Source: CAZJAH01 sp964544155
GTDB lineage: Bacteria > Bacteroidota > Ignavibacteria > Kapaibacteriales > UBA2268
Assembly (NCBI GenBank): GCA_964544155.1
Contig: CAZJAH010000027.1
Span: forward strand, 1 to 38,379
Length of the DNA stretch: 38,379 nt
Reading direction: 5' to 3'
Positions within the stretch are counted from its first letter, which is position 1. Every line of letters starts with the position of its first letter. A program made the position numbers and the translations under genes. This document shows, piece after piece, positions 16,881 through 25,891 of the stretch. The notes below the pieces were generated by a model that was given only the letters and a program-made list of their open reading frames with translations, ran no database searches and was not told where the DNA came from.

Positions 16881-17330
16881 TTATTCGAAATCATATCGCT
16901 TGTCGCAATCAAATTCAGATGTAAATCTGATATTATAAAGCCTCCACCGTGCCATTGAAAGAACCCATTTAAACTGCAGAAGCCAGCTGTCATCCGGGCC
17001 CGCGTAGGTGATTTCGTGGGTATGAACGCGGTTTTGGTAATAATCATTGTATTCGATATATGTGCGGTCGCAGTAAATTTGGTACTCGCCGGTAAATTTT
17101 TGCTTTATTTCATTAATTAATGATTCAGGATAATCATCCTCGGCGGTATCCTCGCCCATGTATATTTTTTGGTAGAGTCCCAATTCCCTGGGATGCTGTT
17201 CTATGTATTCAGGCAGCTTTTCGGGATTATTAATCACGCTCTCCATAAATCCGTAATTCTGAGTGCCGCCGGCGCAGGACATCATTAAGACTGCCGCAAT
17301 AGCAATGATTGAATATGTTAAAAATTTCAT
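16881..17330 (-). CDS. Small lipoprotein of unknown function
   Basis: The 149-residue protein has a lipoprotein signal peptide ending MMSC, with Cys19 as the lipid-bearing residue, followed by GGTQ. The mature part is acidic and Tyr-rich (ESVINNPEKLPEYIEQHPRE, then DRTYIEYNDYYQNRVHTHEI), ending with an aromatic segment. A GGAGGATAGA ribosome-binding region overlaps the end of murI, and the ATG is one base after the murI stop, so the two are co-transcribed and probably coupled. No family was recognised. A cell-envelope role is suggested by the murI link only. Confidence 0.75.
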   Translation of the reverse strand: MKFLTYSIIAIAAVLMMSCAGGTQNYGFMESVINNPEKLPEYIEQHPRELGLYQKIYMGEDTAEDDYPESLINEIKQKFTGEYQIYCDRTYIEYNDYYQNRVHTHEITYAGPDDSWLLQFKWVLSMARWRLYNIRFTSEFDCDKRYDFE

Positions 17331-17331
17331 T

Positions 17332-18156
17332 CTATCCTCCTAATTCCACCTTTTTGGGGCTTTTTATATCAAATCCTAAAAATCTTTGTGCCAGCTCATG
17401 GAACACGGCCGGTATATCAGTGACGTAAAAACCTATTTCAGGTTTAAGCACAAAATCTGCTCTTTCTTCTGCTAATAGCTTTCTATCAGCCAGAAGCCTA
17501 AGTGCCGTAACCGAAGCGTGCTCTCCGGAATCGATAAGCGATACCCCCGGCATAAGCCTTGCCAGAAGTTCGGACAGCAGCGGATAGTGAGTACATCCGA
17601 GTACAATGGTATCGGTTTTTTCTTTTTTCAGGCTGTAAAGGTATTCTTCGGCTATCATTTCCGCTGCTTTGTGCCTGTCGAGTCCTTCCTCCACAAAAGG
17701 TACAAAAAGCGGGCAGGCCTGCGAAAACACTTGTATATTCTTATTGCCTGCAAGTTCCAGGATTTTATTCTCATAACTGCCGCTGCTTATGGTGGCCCTT
17801 GTACCAATAACGCCTATCTTTCCGTTATTGGTAGCTCTGAGCGCCGCGCCCGCCGCGGGTGTGATCATGCCGATAACAGGTATATCGCCCGCGAGCCGCC
17901 GAACTGTGTCCATCGCCACTGATGATACGGTATTGCAGGCAACAACAATAAGCTTAACCCCTTTATTCATAAGGAATTCTGCCGATTCCTCCGCGTAGGT
18001 GTTAACTGTTTCGGATGATTTATTGCCGTAAGGAACTCTGGCGGTATCACCCAGATAAATATAACTTTCGTAAGGCAGAAACCTAATCAACTGCCTTAAA
18101 ACGCTTAATCCGCCGATACCCGAATCAAATACCCCTATGGAACTGCTGCTGTTCAT
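17332..18156 (-). CDS. murI: Glutamate racemase MurI
   Basis: The 274-residue cytoplasmic enzyme interconverts L- and D-glutamate, giving D-Glu for peptidoglycan. Motifs: GVFDSGIGGLSVL at the N-terminus with Asp11 and Ser12, the first catalytic Cys74 in VVACNTVSS, and the second Cys188 in VLGCTHYPLL, with PVIGMITPAAGAAL between. GDTARVPYG (near 36) is the usual substrate loop. Length is typical. It is followed by a small lipoprotein gene one base downstream. The intergenic region before it is A/T-rich and shared with the divergent aldo/keto reductase gene, which holds both promoters. No unusual residue was seen. Confidence 0.97.
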   Translation of the reverse strand: MNSSSSIGVFDSGIGGLSVLRQLIRFLPYESYIYLGDTARVPYGNKSSETVNTYAEESAEFLMNKGVKLIVVACNTVSSVAMDTVRRLAGDIPVIGMITPAAGAALRATNNGKIGVIGTRATISSGSYENKILELAGNKNIQVFSQACPLFVPFVEEGLDRHKAAEMIAEEYLYSLKKEKTDTIVLGCTHYPLLSELLARLMPGVSLIDSGEHASVTALRLLADRKLLAEERADFVLKPEIGFYVTDIPAVFHELAQRFLGFDIKSPKKVELGG

Positions 18157-18336
18157 ATATTTTATTAATATTACCCAAAAAAAAACAAAGTTAATACAAA
18201 TAATAAATATTATAAAGAAATTATTCTTATTATGAAATTATTTTAATTATTTTACGGTCATTTATATACTGAATAATTTCAGCTTAAATATAATTTCTTA
18301 TTTTGAACACTATATTTAGTATTAACAGGATGAAAT

Positions 18337-19158
18337 ATGTATATTAATCACAAATATAAGATGAACAATGGCCGAAAAATTCCTGCTTTCGGGCTCGGAA
18401 CTTATAAAATGCAGACGGACAGGCAAACATATAATGCCGTCAGCTATGCCCTGGAAATCGGCTACAGGCACTTTGATACCGCAGCGATGTACCAAAATGA
18501 AGAAGAAGTAGGAAAGGCCGTTAATGATTCGGATGTTGACAGGCAAGATGTGTTTATCACAACTAAGGTATGGAATACCGACCAGGGATATAACAATACA
18601 CTCAAAGCATTTTCAAAAAGCCTAGAGAAACTGAAAACTGATTATGTGGATCTGTACCTGATACACTGGCCCGAACCCGATAAAAGGCTCGAAACCTGGA
18701 AAGCACTCATGAAATTATATGAAGAAGGCAAAGCAAAGGCGATAGGCGTAAGTAATTTTACCATTAATCATCTTGAAGAGCTGATAGATGAATATGATTT
18801 TACCCCGGCAGTGAATCAGGTTGAATTCAGTCCTTTCCTTTATCAGAAGGATTTATTGAACTATTGCCGCGAAAGGAATATCATACTTGAAGCTTACAGC
18901 CCGCTTACACGCGGCAAGAAATTCGGCCATACTCTGCTTAAAGAGCTTGCGGATAAATACCAAAAAACGGCCGCGCAAATACTTATCAGATGGGCGCTGC
19001 AACACGAACTGGTTGTAATACCCAAATCTTCTCATAAAAACAGGATTATGGAGAACGCCGACGTATTTAATTTTAACATCGAAGATGATGATATGGACAG
19101 AATGGATAATATCCGTGAAAGTTTCAGAATTGCCTGGGATCCGACAGGTACTCCTTAA
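18337..19158 (+). CDS. Aldo/keto reductase
   Basis: The 273-residue cytoplasmic protein is a NADPH-dependent aldo/keto reductase of the 2,5-diketo-gluconate-reductase-like type. The catalytic tetrad is visible: Asp47 (RHFDTAAMY), Tyr52, Lys77 (TTKVW) and His110 (LIHWPEP). Cofactor-binding features are GVSNFT (near 138), NQVEFSPF, and VIPKSSHKNRIMENADVF near the end. Length is normal for the (beta/alpha)8 barrel. It stands alone, divergent from murI by 180 bases. Its natural substrate cannot be read from the sequence; small aldehydes, methylglyoxal and sugar ketones are typical of the family. Confidence 0.9.
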   Translation: MYINHKYKMNNGRKIPAFGLGTYKMQTDRQTYNAVSYALEIGYRHFDTAAMYQNEEEVGKAVNDSDVDRQDVFITTKVWNTDQGYNNTLKAFSKSLEKLKTDYVDLYLIHWPEPDKRLETWKALMKLYEEGKAKAIGVSNFTINHLEELIDEYDFTPAVNQVEFSPFLYQKDLLNYCRERNIILEAYSPLTRGKKFGHTLLKELADKYQKTAAQILIRWALQHELVVIPKSSHKNRIMENADVFNFNIEDDDMDRMDNIRESFRIAWDPTGTP

Positions 19159-19363
19159 AATAAAAAAATGGCGCCCGGAAGTTGTCATTATGTATCAATA
19201 CTTTTGGAGAATTTTTACGCGCAATCAGGAGCTATATTCCGGACCCCATTTTTTATTGTACGCAATTTATGCTATTGAAGGCAAAGAAAATATAGTTAAT
19301 AATATGAATTTTATGTAGTAAATAAAAACCGGGCTATGTGGATATTTGTACTACATGCATAAA

Positions 19364-19996
19364 TCAGTCCACAAGCCTGTTTTTTATGGCATAATGGGTA
19401 ATTTCGGCATTGTTGGACATATTCATCTTCTCCATGATGCGAATCCTGTAAGTACTTATGGTATTAATGCTTAACGAAAGCTCCCTGGCTACCTGGGTAA
19501 CGGTCTTGCCTGAAGCTATCATACACATTACCTGGAACTCGCGGTCACTGAGGCTTTCGTGCAATGGTTTTTTGCCGTCAATTTCGAGGTTTGAAGCCAG
19601 CAGTTCTGCCAGAAACGAGGAGATATACTTCCTTCCCTGTGCTACTTTGTGTATGGCTTTTATCAGCTCTTCCGGTTCATTTTCTTTATTTAAATAGCCG
19701 GATGCTCCTGCTTTAAGTACTCTGACAGCGTACTGCTCTTCAGGATACATGGTAAAGATCAGCACCGGCATATCAGGCCTTTCCGCTTTAATATCTTTAA
19801 GGGTATCGATGCCATCCTTGCCCGGCATTGATATATCAAGAATAATAACGTCGCACTCGGTTTTTTTCAGCTTATCGAGAAGCTGATTGCCGCTTCCGGC
19901 TTCATCTACTACCTGAAGATCGGGATGCTCCTCGAATATCTGTTTCAGCCCCTTCCTGACCACAGCGTGGTCATCAACTATCATTATTCTAATCAA
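19364..19996 (-). CDS. NarL/LuxR-type response regulator
   Basis: The 210-residue regulator has a receiver domain with Asp8-Asp9, phosphoacceptor Asp54 (IILDISMPG), Thr81-82 region (LIFTMY) and the conserved Lys (GYLNKENE), followed by a GerE/LuxR helix-turn-helix (LSDREFQVMCMIASGKTVTQ, then VARELSLSINTISTYRIRIM). It is transcribed with the upstream histidine kinase (20012-22525), whose stop is 15 bases away, and that kinase has the HisKA_3 domain typical of NarL partners. Output is therefore DNA binding on phosphorylation. Target genes are unknown; the divergent and neighbouring genes are candidates. Confidence 0.93.
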   Translation of the reverse strand: MIRIMIVDDHAVVRKGLKQIFEEHPDLQVVDEAGSGNQLLDKLKKTECDVIILDISMPGKDGIDTLKDIKAERPDMPVLIFTMYPEEQYAVRVLKAGASGYLNKENEPEELIKAIHKVAQGRKYISSFLAELLASNLEIDGKKPLHESLSDREFQVMCMIASGKTVTQVARELSLSINTISTYRIRIMEKMNMSNNAEITHYAIKNRLVD

Positions 19997-20011
19997 TTTC
20001 CTATCTCCCCT

Positions 20012-22525
20012 TTAATTCAACGGCACCCGTAAGGTGATGGTAGTACCAAAACCGGTTACACTGTTTATGTTAATTTCGCCGCCTATGAATTTAGCTCTTT
20101 CTTTTATTCCTATCAAGCCAAAAGTATTACCCTGCAGTTTTTCTTCGCGGAATCCTTTACCGTTATCGCTCACTCTCAGCTCAATAATACCGTTTTCGAT
20201 TTCCATATAAACGTCCACCCTGGAGGCCATGGCATGGCGGGCAACGTTTGTCAGGCATTCCTGGAATATCCTGAATATCGCTATCGCCCTGTGTTCTACG
20301 ATATTTAACGATACAGGCATCAGGTTCAGCCTTACTCTGATAGCGGTTACCTTTTGGAATTCTTTGGCCTGCCATTCAAGCGCCGCGACAAGCCCGAAAT
20401 GGTCCAGGATCGAAGGCCTGAGCTGGGATGAAATTCTCCTTACCTGCTTTATGGTACTATCGACGATTTTGGTAACTGACATGAGTTTATCGCTAATTAC
20501 TTCTTCTTTAAGAAATTTTTTCTTACTGAGAACGTTAAGCTCCATTTTCATTGAAGTAAGTGCGTGGCCAAGTTCATCATGTATTTCAAATGCTATGCGC
20601 TTTCTTTCTTCCTCTCTGGCGGTTTCAAGGTGTATAGCGAGATTCCTTAGCTGCTCGCGTGATTTTTTCAGCTCGGCATCAGCATTTTTCCTTTCAGTAA
20701 TATCATAAATCGTTGACTGAACGAAAAGTGGTTTGCCGCCCTGTAAGCTGATATTTTGTATATACTCGTTCACCCAGCGGACATTATTATTTTTGGTAAT
20801 GATTCTATACTCAGTTTCAAATTCATATCCCGGTTCTCTCTTTATCAAATCATATCTTCCTTTAACCCGGTCAATGTCTTCTTTATGGATCAAAGCGTTC
20901 CAGTTTATTAATCTTTCCATAAAGTCATTTTCGTTAAAACCGGTTATGGATTCTACCGAACCATGCACAAAGACGGGCATTTTGTCAAGAGTCCATCTTA
21001 TTGCTATACCTTTGAAATTCTGAACAAAGCTTCTGTATCTTTCTTCGCTTTCTATAAGCGCGGCGTTACGGTTGATCCTGTCGGTAATATCATCAAAAAT
21101 GGCAACCAGCTCTCCCGAGGGAAGCTTATAAAAATAGTTTTCCCTCCATCCCTTTATACCTTCGTTATCATAAAATGCGCATTCCACACGCCTGGGTTCT
21201 CCCTCAAGCCAAACTTCTTTCAGTGAGTTATAAAAATCAGGATGTTTATCAGGCGCTATAATAGAGCTTAAAGTCCGGCCTTTAATAGTTTCCTTTTTCA
21301 GATTTTCTATCCTTTCACCGGCACGGTTGAAATCTTTAAGCACATAATCGCTACCATTATTAATTGCATCATAGACAGCCACTCCGCTGCTCATATTCTT
21401 GAAAAGCTCTTTGTACCTGGTTTCATTTTCTTTCAGCGCTTTTATTACTTCCGTAAGTCCGCTAACATCATCAAACAGGCAACGTATCTGAGTAATATTG
21501 CCATACGAATCCCTGAAGGCGCGAGCGGTAACCGAAGCGCTTATACTGCTGCCGTCCTTTTTCAGCATGCCAAAATGCACATTTTGCACAAAACCGTTCT
21601 TTTTATAGATTTCGAAAATTTCACTGAAATCTTCCTGAAGTTCCAAGGTAAGCAACTTTCTGAAATAACTGCCTTGAAGCTCTTTGGAGCTATACCCGGA
21701 AAGCTTAACGAACAAGGCATTTGCGTTTATTATCCTGCCGTGCGCGTCAAGAGTGACAGATGCCATAATATCTGATTCTGAATCAACCCGCGGGCTTTCC
21801 ATCATGCCTGTTTCATTTTCGGGATAAAGTGAAACGATGAATTCCTTGTTATTATCTCCGTAAGAATTGATCTCTGTATCGATATAAATATCTTCGCCAC
21901 CTAAATTAAAAAGCAGGTCTGCCCGGTAACTGCCTTCGTCAATTTTCATTTCAGTGATAATTTTTTTAAAATCAGGCATAATATCCGAGACCGCCGTGAG
22001 GTTTGAATGATCGAAAAAATCTTTAAATGAATCAGAAACTGATACCAGGCTGCCTTTTTCAGTTACTATCATTACAGGGTTTGATACCAGGCTGAGCAAT
22101 GAAGAGAATCTTTTCGCCAATAACCGGTTTTCGCTGATCTTATCAATTTTGCGCGCTAAATATTCCAGGCGCAGAATAAGAATTTCTGAAAAATTCTTAT
22201 CTTTGGTGATAATATCTTCCGCACCTTTAAAAAGAAGGTCAGTTGCTTCTATTATCTTATCCGGTGATGCGGCAATAATCAGGGGTATGTTTATTTCATG
22301 CTTTTCTAATTCATCATAGAAAAATTCCGCGGAAATATCGGGTAGATGATAACTGATTACCATTGCCGAAAATTCTTCCTTTCTGAGTTTTTGAAGTGCT
22401 TCATAGCCGGTTTTTACACCGTTCACATCAATTCCTTTTTCAGATAAGCGGGATTCGGCCTTTTTAAGATAATAATCCTGATTATCAGCGATCAGTATTT
22501 TATATCTTTTATTTGGTGATTTCAT
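20012..22525 (-). CDS. Soluble multi-PAS HisKA_3 histidine kinase with N-terminal pseudo-receiver
   Basis: The 837-residue protein has no membrane segment. Residues 8-130 look like a receiver domain, but the usual phosphoacceptor Asp is Ser58 (MVISYHLPD) and the acidic pair is Asp14-Asn15, so it is probably not phosphorylated. PAS-like domains follow at about 135-235, 250-365, 375-495 and 500-625 (ending YDITERK). The kinase part is HisKA_3 with His649 (RIAFEIHDELGHAL) and a HATPase domain with ECLTNVARHA, DNGKGF and GTTITLRV. It lies just before the NarL-type regulator, its obvious partner. The divergent neighbour is a solute-binding lipoprotein 123 bases away. A cytoplasmic redox, gas or ligand signal is likely but not identifiable. 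Confidence 0.9.
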   Translation of the reverse strand: MKSPNKRYKILIADNQDYYLKKAESRLSEKGIDVNGVKTGYEALQKLRKEEFSAMVISYHLPDISAEFFYDELEKHEINIPLIIAASPDKIIEATDLLFKGAEDIITKDKNFSEILILRLEYLARKIDKISENRLLAKRFSSLLSLVSNPVMIVTEKGSLVSVSDSFKDFFDHSNLTAVSDIMPDFKKIITEMKIDEGSYRADLLFNLGGEDIYIDTEINSYGDNNKEFIVSLYPENETGMMESPRVDSESDIMASVTLDAHGRIINANALFVKLSGYSSKELQGSYFRKLLTLELQEDFSEIFEIYKKNGFVQNVHFGMLKKDGSSISASVTARAFRDSYGNITQIRCLFDDVSGLTEVIKALKENETRYKELFKNMSSGVAVYDAINNGSDYVLKDFNRAGERIENLKKETIKGRTLSSIIAPDKHPDFYNSLKEVWLEGEPRRVECAFYDNEGIKGWRENYFYKLPSGELVAIFDDITDRINRNAALIESEERYRSFVQNFKGIAIRWTLDKMPVFVHGSVESITGFNENDFMERLINWNALIHKEDIDRVKGRYDLIKREPGYEFETEYRIITKNNNVRWVNEYIQNISLQGGKPLFVQSTIYDITERKNADAELKKSREQLRNLAIHLETAREEERKRIAFEIHDELGHALTSMKMELNVLSKKKFLKEEVISDKLMSVTKIVDSTIKQVRRISSQLRPSILDHFGLVAALEWQAKEFQKVTAIRVRLNLMPVSLNIVEHRAIAIFRIFQECLTNVARHAMASRVDVYMEIENGIIELRVSDNGKGFREEKLQGNTFGLIGIKERAKFIGGEININSVTGFGTTITLRVPLN

Positions 22526-22648
22526 TTAATAATAAAAAAAAATATCGTACGATTAATAATAATCTAAGCAATTTAAGATATATCTAACTTTAAGACGTAT
22601 AAAAGTCAAAAAAATACAGGAAATTCAAAAATTTAAAGGCAAATTAAT

Positions 22649-23668
22649 ATGTTTTTAAAAATAATAGCTGTACTGCTTACCGGCATTTTTCTTGCGTCAT
22701 GCAACGGCCGCCCCAATCAGGAAGACATTGTCAACGTTTATTCTCACAGGACTTTTTCGGTTGATAATGAATTAATGAAAAAATTTACCGATGAAACAGG
22801 GATCATGGTAAATATTATAAATTCAAATGACAACGATCTGCTTGAACGCCTTGAAAATGAAGCTGCCAATACCCCCTGCGACCTCTTTATAACCATGGAT
22901 GCAGGAACAATGGAACTCGCTAAAGAAAAGGAACTCATTATACCCATCGAAAGTGATTTTCTGGAATCCGTTGTACCAGTATGGCTGCGCGATGAAGATA
23001 ATTATTGGTTTGCGATAGCCAAAAATCTTAGGATCATTGCCTATTCAAAAGAAAGGGCCAATCCCTCCGACCTTATGAACTACTATGACCTAACAAGCGA
23101 AAGATGGCGCGGGAAAATCCTTGTCAGCCCCGGCGGCAGAACACAAAATAAATCCCTGTTATCCGTGATGGCTGCTCGCGACAGCATCGAAGCTTATAAT
23201 TTCTCCCAGAGACTGGCCGCCAATTTCGCCCGTAAACCCTCCGAAAATGACAGAATGCAAATTCGTGCCCTGTACGAAAACCAGGGCGATATCTGCCTTG
23301 TGAACCATAACTACATAGGAAAAATGCTTAAGTCCGAAAATGAAAAAGACAGCCTTTCAGCGGCTTCCGTGGATGTAATTTTCCCCGATTTAATGGGACA
23401 CGGCGTGCATATGAACCTCAGCTGCGCCGGGATTTCCAAATATTCCGACCGGGTAAAGAATGCTTTGAAGCTATTCGAATTTCTGCTAAGAGAAGATAAT
23501 CAGACTTTGATTGCTAAAGGTTCTTATGAATTTCCGGTGAATTCGAATGCTTCACTGCCGGAATATCTTCAAGAAGCCATGGAAATTAAAATAGATACAG
23601 CCGGGATAAACTTGATAGGGCAGAATCTTCATAAAGCAGATTCTATATTGAAAATGACCGGCTGGTAA
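22649..23668 (+). CDS. Solute-binding lipoprotein of the ferric-iron (FutA/FbpA-like) family
   Basis: The 339-residue protein has a lipoprotein signal (FLASC, Cys18) and the fold signature of family-1 ferric-binding proteins: VNVYSHRTFSVDNELMKKFT, then DLFITMDAGTMELAKEK, RWRGKILVSPGGRTQNKSLL and NHNYIGKML. In FutA-type iron binders the first motif reads SHRHY and the later site has two adjacent Tyr; here these are SHRTF and Asn-Tyr, so at least two usual ligands are replaced. No permease or ATPase gene is adjacent. It is divergent from the multi-PAS kinase, so it might serve that sensor rather than, or in addition to, uptake. Ligand unknown; iron binding is doubtful. Confidence 0.8.
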   Translation: MFLKIIAVLLTGIFLASCNGRPNQEDIVNVYSHRTFSVDNELMKKFTDETGIMVNIINSNDNDLLERLENEAANTPCDLFITMDAGTMELAKEKELIIPIESDFLESVVPVWLRDEDNYWFAIAKNLRIIAYSKERANPSDLMNYYDLTSERWRGKILVSPGGRTQNKSLLSVMAARDSIEAYNFSQRLAANFARKPSENDRMQIRALYENQGDICLVNHNYIGKMLKSENEKDSLSAASVDVIFPDLMGHGVHMNLSCAGISKYSDRVKNALKLFEFLLREDNQTLIAKGSYEFPVNSNASLPEYLQEAMEIKIDTAGINLIGQNLHKADSILKMTGW

Positions 23669-23678
23669 GCTGATTCGA

Positions 23679-24791
23679 TCAAACCGTCTTGCGATAACGC
23701 ATAATCGCTGCTGCGTTTAGTAAAATTCCGTATAAAGCAGTGATCCCGAATTGCGTAGCAACGTCATAAAAATCAGCGCCTTTAAGCATTACAAGGCGGA
23801 TGACTTCCATAAAATACCGCACGGGATTCAGCCGGGTAAGGAACTGTGCCCACTCAGGCATATTTTCTATCGCGGTAAACAGACCGCTCATCAGAATAAA
23901 AATCACAATAAAGAACCATGTGATGAACATCGCCTGCTGCTGGGTCTCAGCCGCCGTAGATATCAGAAGGCCCATACCGAGCACTACAAAGAGGTATAGC
24001 CCGGCGTAAGCAAATATAAGCACCGGATTGCCCAGGAAAGGGATATCGTAAATCAGCAGGGCCAGTATTAGCCCGAATGCCAGCTCGAACAGCGCGATTA
24101 TCCAAAATGGCAGCAGTTTGCCTGCTATAAAATGATATTTTTTTATCGGAGTTACATTTATCTGCTCAATGGTGCCTATCTCTTTTTCGCGTACAATATT
24201 CATTGAGGAAAGAAAGCCGCCAATCATGGTTACAAGCATAACAAGTATCCCGGGAACCATGAATGTCTTATAGTTGAGTCCCGGATTATACCAGTATTGT
24301 TCTGTGATTTCAACTGCCGGAACTATCCTGATCCGCTGCTTACCGCGGGGCATTATTTCCTTTTGGAACCCGGCTATTAATGAATTTGAGTATGCCATGG
24401 CAAGGCCTGCCTTTTGCCCGTCAATAGCGCTGATGACCAGTTGAAGTTCATCTTTTTTCGCTTTACTCAGGTTTTGTCCGAATCCTCTTGGGATAGTGAT
24501 GTAAAGATCAATCTCATCTTCATCCAGAAGACGCTCGGCTTCCCGGTAATTATTTACCGCACCTGAATAAATAAAATACTCCGATCCGCTGAATTTGCTA
24601 ATCATTCTGTGGGATAATTGGCCGCGGTCATTATCAATGACTGCAACCCGCAGGGAATCAATCTCATAATCCGCTGCGTTAGCCAGTATAAAAAGCTGTA
24701 TCAACGGCATCACAAAAATTATCGGTATCATGAATTTATTACGGAATATCTGCCTGAATTCCTTTTTAAATATTAGCATTAACATTCTCAT
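23679..24791 (-). CDS. ABC-2 type permease, YbhR/YhhJ-like (second permease)
   Basis: The 370-residue inner-membrane protein has one N-terminal helix (about 22-42), a large periplasmic domain (45-170, with RVAVIDNDRGQLSHRMISKF) and five C-terminal helices (175-365), the standard ABC-2 permease layout of drug/polysaccharide exporters. The motif NIVREKEIGTIEQINVTPIKK (about 199-219) is the coupling segment that contacts the ATPase. It overlaps the preceding permease gene by four bases (ATGA). It is the last gene of the efflux operon and ends ten bases from the convergent solute-binding gene. Together with its partner it should form the transmembrane pore. Confidence 0.9.
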   Translation of the reverse strand: MRMLMLIFKKEFRQIFRNKFMIPIIFVMPLIQLFILANAADYEIDSLRVAVIDNDRGQLSHRMISKFSGSEYFIYSGAVNNYREAERLLDEDEIDLYITIPRGFGQNLSKAKKDELQLVISAIDGQKAGLAMAYSNSLIAGFQKEIMPRGKQRIRIVPAVEITEQYWYNPGLNYKTFMVPGILVMLVTMIGGFLSSMNIVREKEIGTIEQINVTPIKKYHFIAGKLLPFWIIALFELAFGLILALLIYDIPFLGNPVLIFAYAGLYLFVVLGMGLLISTAAETQQQAMFITWFFIVIFILMSGLFTAIENMPEWAQFLTRLNPVRYFMEVIRLVMLKGADFYDVATQFGITALYGILLNAAAIMRYRKTV

Positions 24792-25891
24792 TGCAGCCTT
24801 ACCTTGTAGCTTTTTATACTAACAAATAATAAAAACATTGCCATAAATGCAAGTATGCCTGTTTCGATAAGAAGATCCGGCAGGCCCTGTGCTTTAAGCA
24901 TTATGCCTTTGACTATGATTATGAACCATTTGGCAGGGATTAAGTGAGAAATTGATTGCAGCCATAAGGGCATGTTCTCTACAGGGAAAATGAAGCCCGA
25001 CAGTAGTATGGTAGGCAGCATCAACCCGACAAGCGATATCATCAGAGCCGCCTGCTGTGTCGGCGCTTTAGATGATATGAAAATCCCCAGTGAAAGTGAT
25101 GTTATGATAAAAATAGTCAGCTCAAAAGCCAGCAGTATCAGGCTGCCTTTAACAGGTACTCCAAATACGAACCAGCCTATGGCCAGTATGCTTACCGCGT
25201 TGATAAATGAAAGCAGGGCGTAGGGTATCACCTTTGATGCAATTACAAGCCCCGGGCGCATGGGTGATGCAAGCAGAAGTTCCATTGTGCCCTGCTCTTT
25301 CTCCTTTGTAAGGGAAATAGAGGTCATCATCGCGCTCACAAGCATGAGTATGATGGTTATCAATCCGGGCACAAACATGTACACGCTTTCAAGTCTTGGA
25401 TTATACCTCATCCTGGTTTCAATTTCTATAAGTGAGGGATTGCCTCCGGGTGTAAGATCCATTATATAATCATTAATTATCCCCTTAAAGTATCCGCTAA
25501 GTGTTTTAGCCGTATTAGGGTCCGTGGCATCATTTATCAGCTCAATAAAAGGCCTTTCCCCATTTATCAGCCTGTTACCAAAATTCACAGGGAAAACTAC
25601 CACGGTCTTTACCTCTCCTTTTTGGAAAGCAGATTCGATATCATCATAGTTTCGCAGTTCTTCTTTTAGGATAAAATATCCGGATGACAGCATCTTATCC
25701 ATGATCTCACGGCTGTATTGATCCTTGCTATTATCCAGTATGGCAATACCTGCGCTGTTTATTTCGTTCGTTATCGCAAACCCGAAAAGCAGCACCTGCA
25801 CTATGGGCATACCGAATAGAATGAGCAGAGTGCGCTTATCCCTGAATATGTGATAAAATTCCTTTCGTACAAATCCGCTAAACCTGTTCAT
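24788..25891 (-). CDS. ABC-2 type permease, YbhS-like (first permease)
   Basis: The 367-residue inner-membrane protein mirrors its neighbour: N-terminal helix (22-42), large extracytoplasmic domain (IAILDNSKDQYSREIMDKML near 49), and five helices after residue 170. The segment SLTKEKEQGTMELLLASPMRP (about 194-214) is the ABC-2 coupling motif. It overlaps the upstream ATPase gene by 14 bases and the downstream permease by four. The pair most likely forms a heterodimeric channel. Substrates of YbhFSR-type exporters include toxic hydrophobic compounds; the actual substrate here is unknown. Confidence 0.9.
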   Translation of the reverse strand: MNRFSGFVRKEFYHIFRDKRTLLILFGMPIVQVLLFGFAITNEINSAGIAILDNSKDQYSREIMDKMLSSGYFILKEELRNYDDIESAFQKGEVKTVVVFPVNFGNRLINGERPFIELINDATDPNTAKTLSGYFKGIINDYIMDLTPGGNPSLIEIETRMRYNPRLESVYMFVPGLITIILMLVSAMMTSISLTKEKEQGTMELLLASPMRPGLVIASKVIPYALLSFINAVSILAIGWFVFGVPVKGSLILLAFELTIFIITSLSLGIFISSKAPTQQAALMISLVGLMLPTILLSGFIFPVENMPLWLQSISHLIPAKWFIIIVKGIMLKAQGLPDLLIETGILAFMAMFLLFVSIKSYKVRLQ

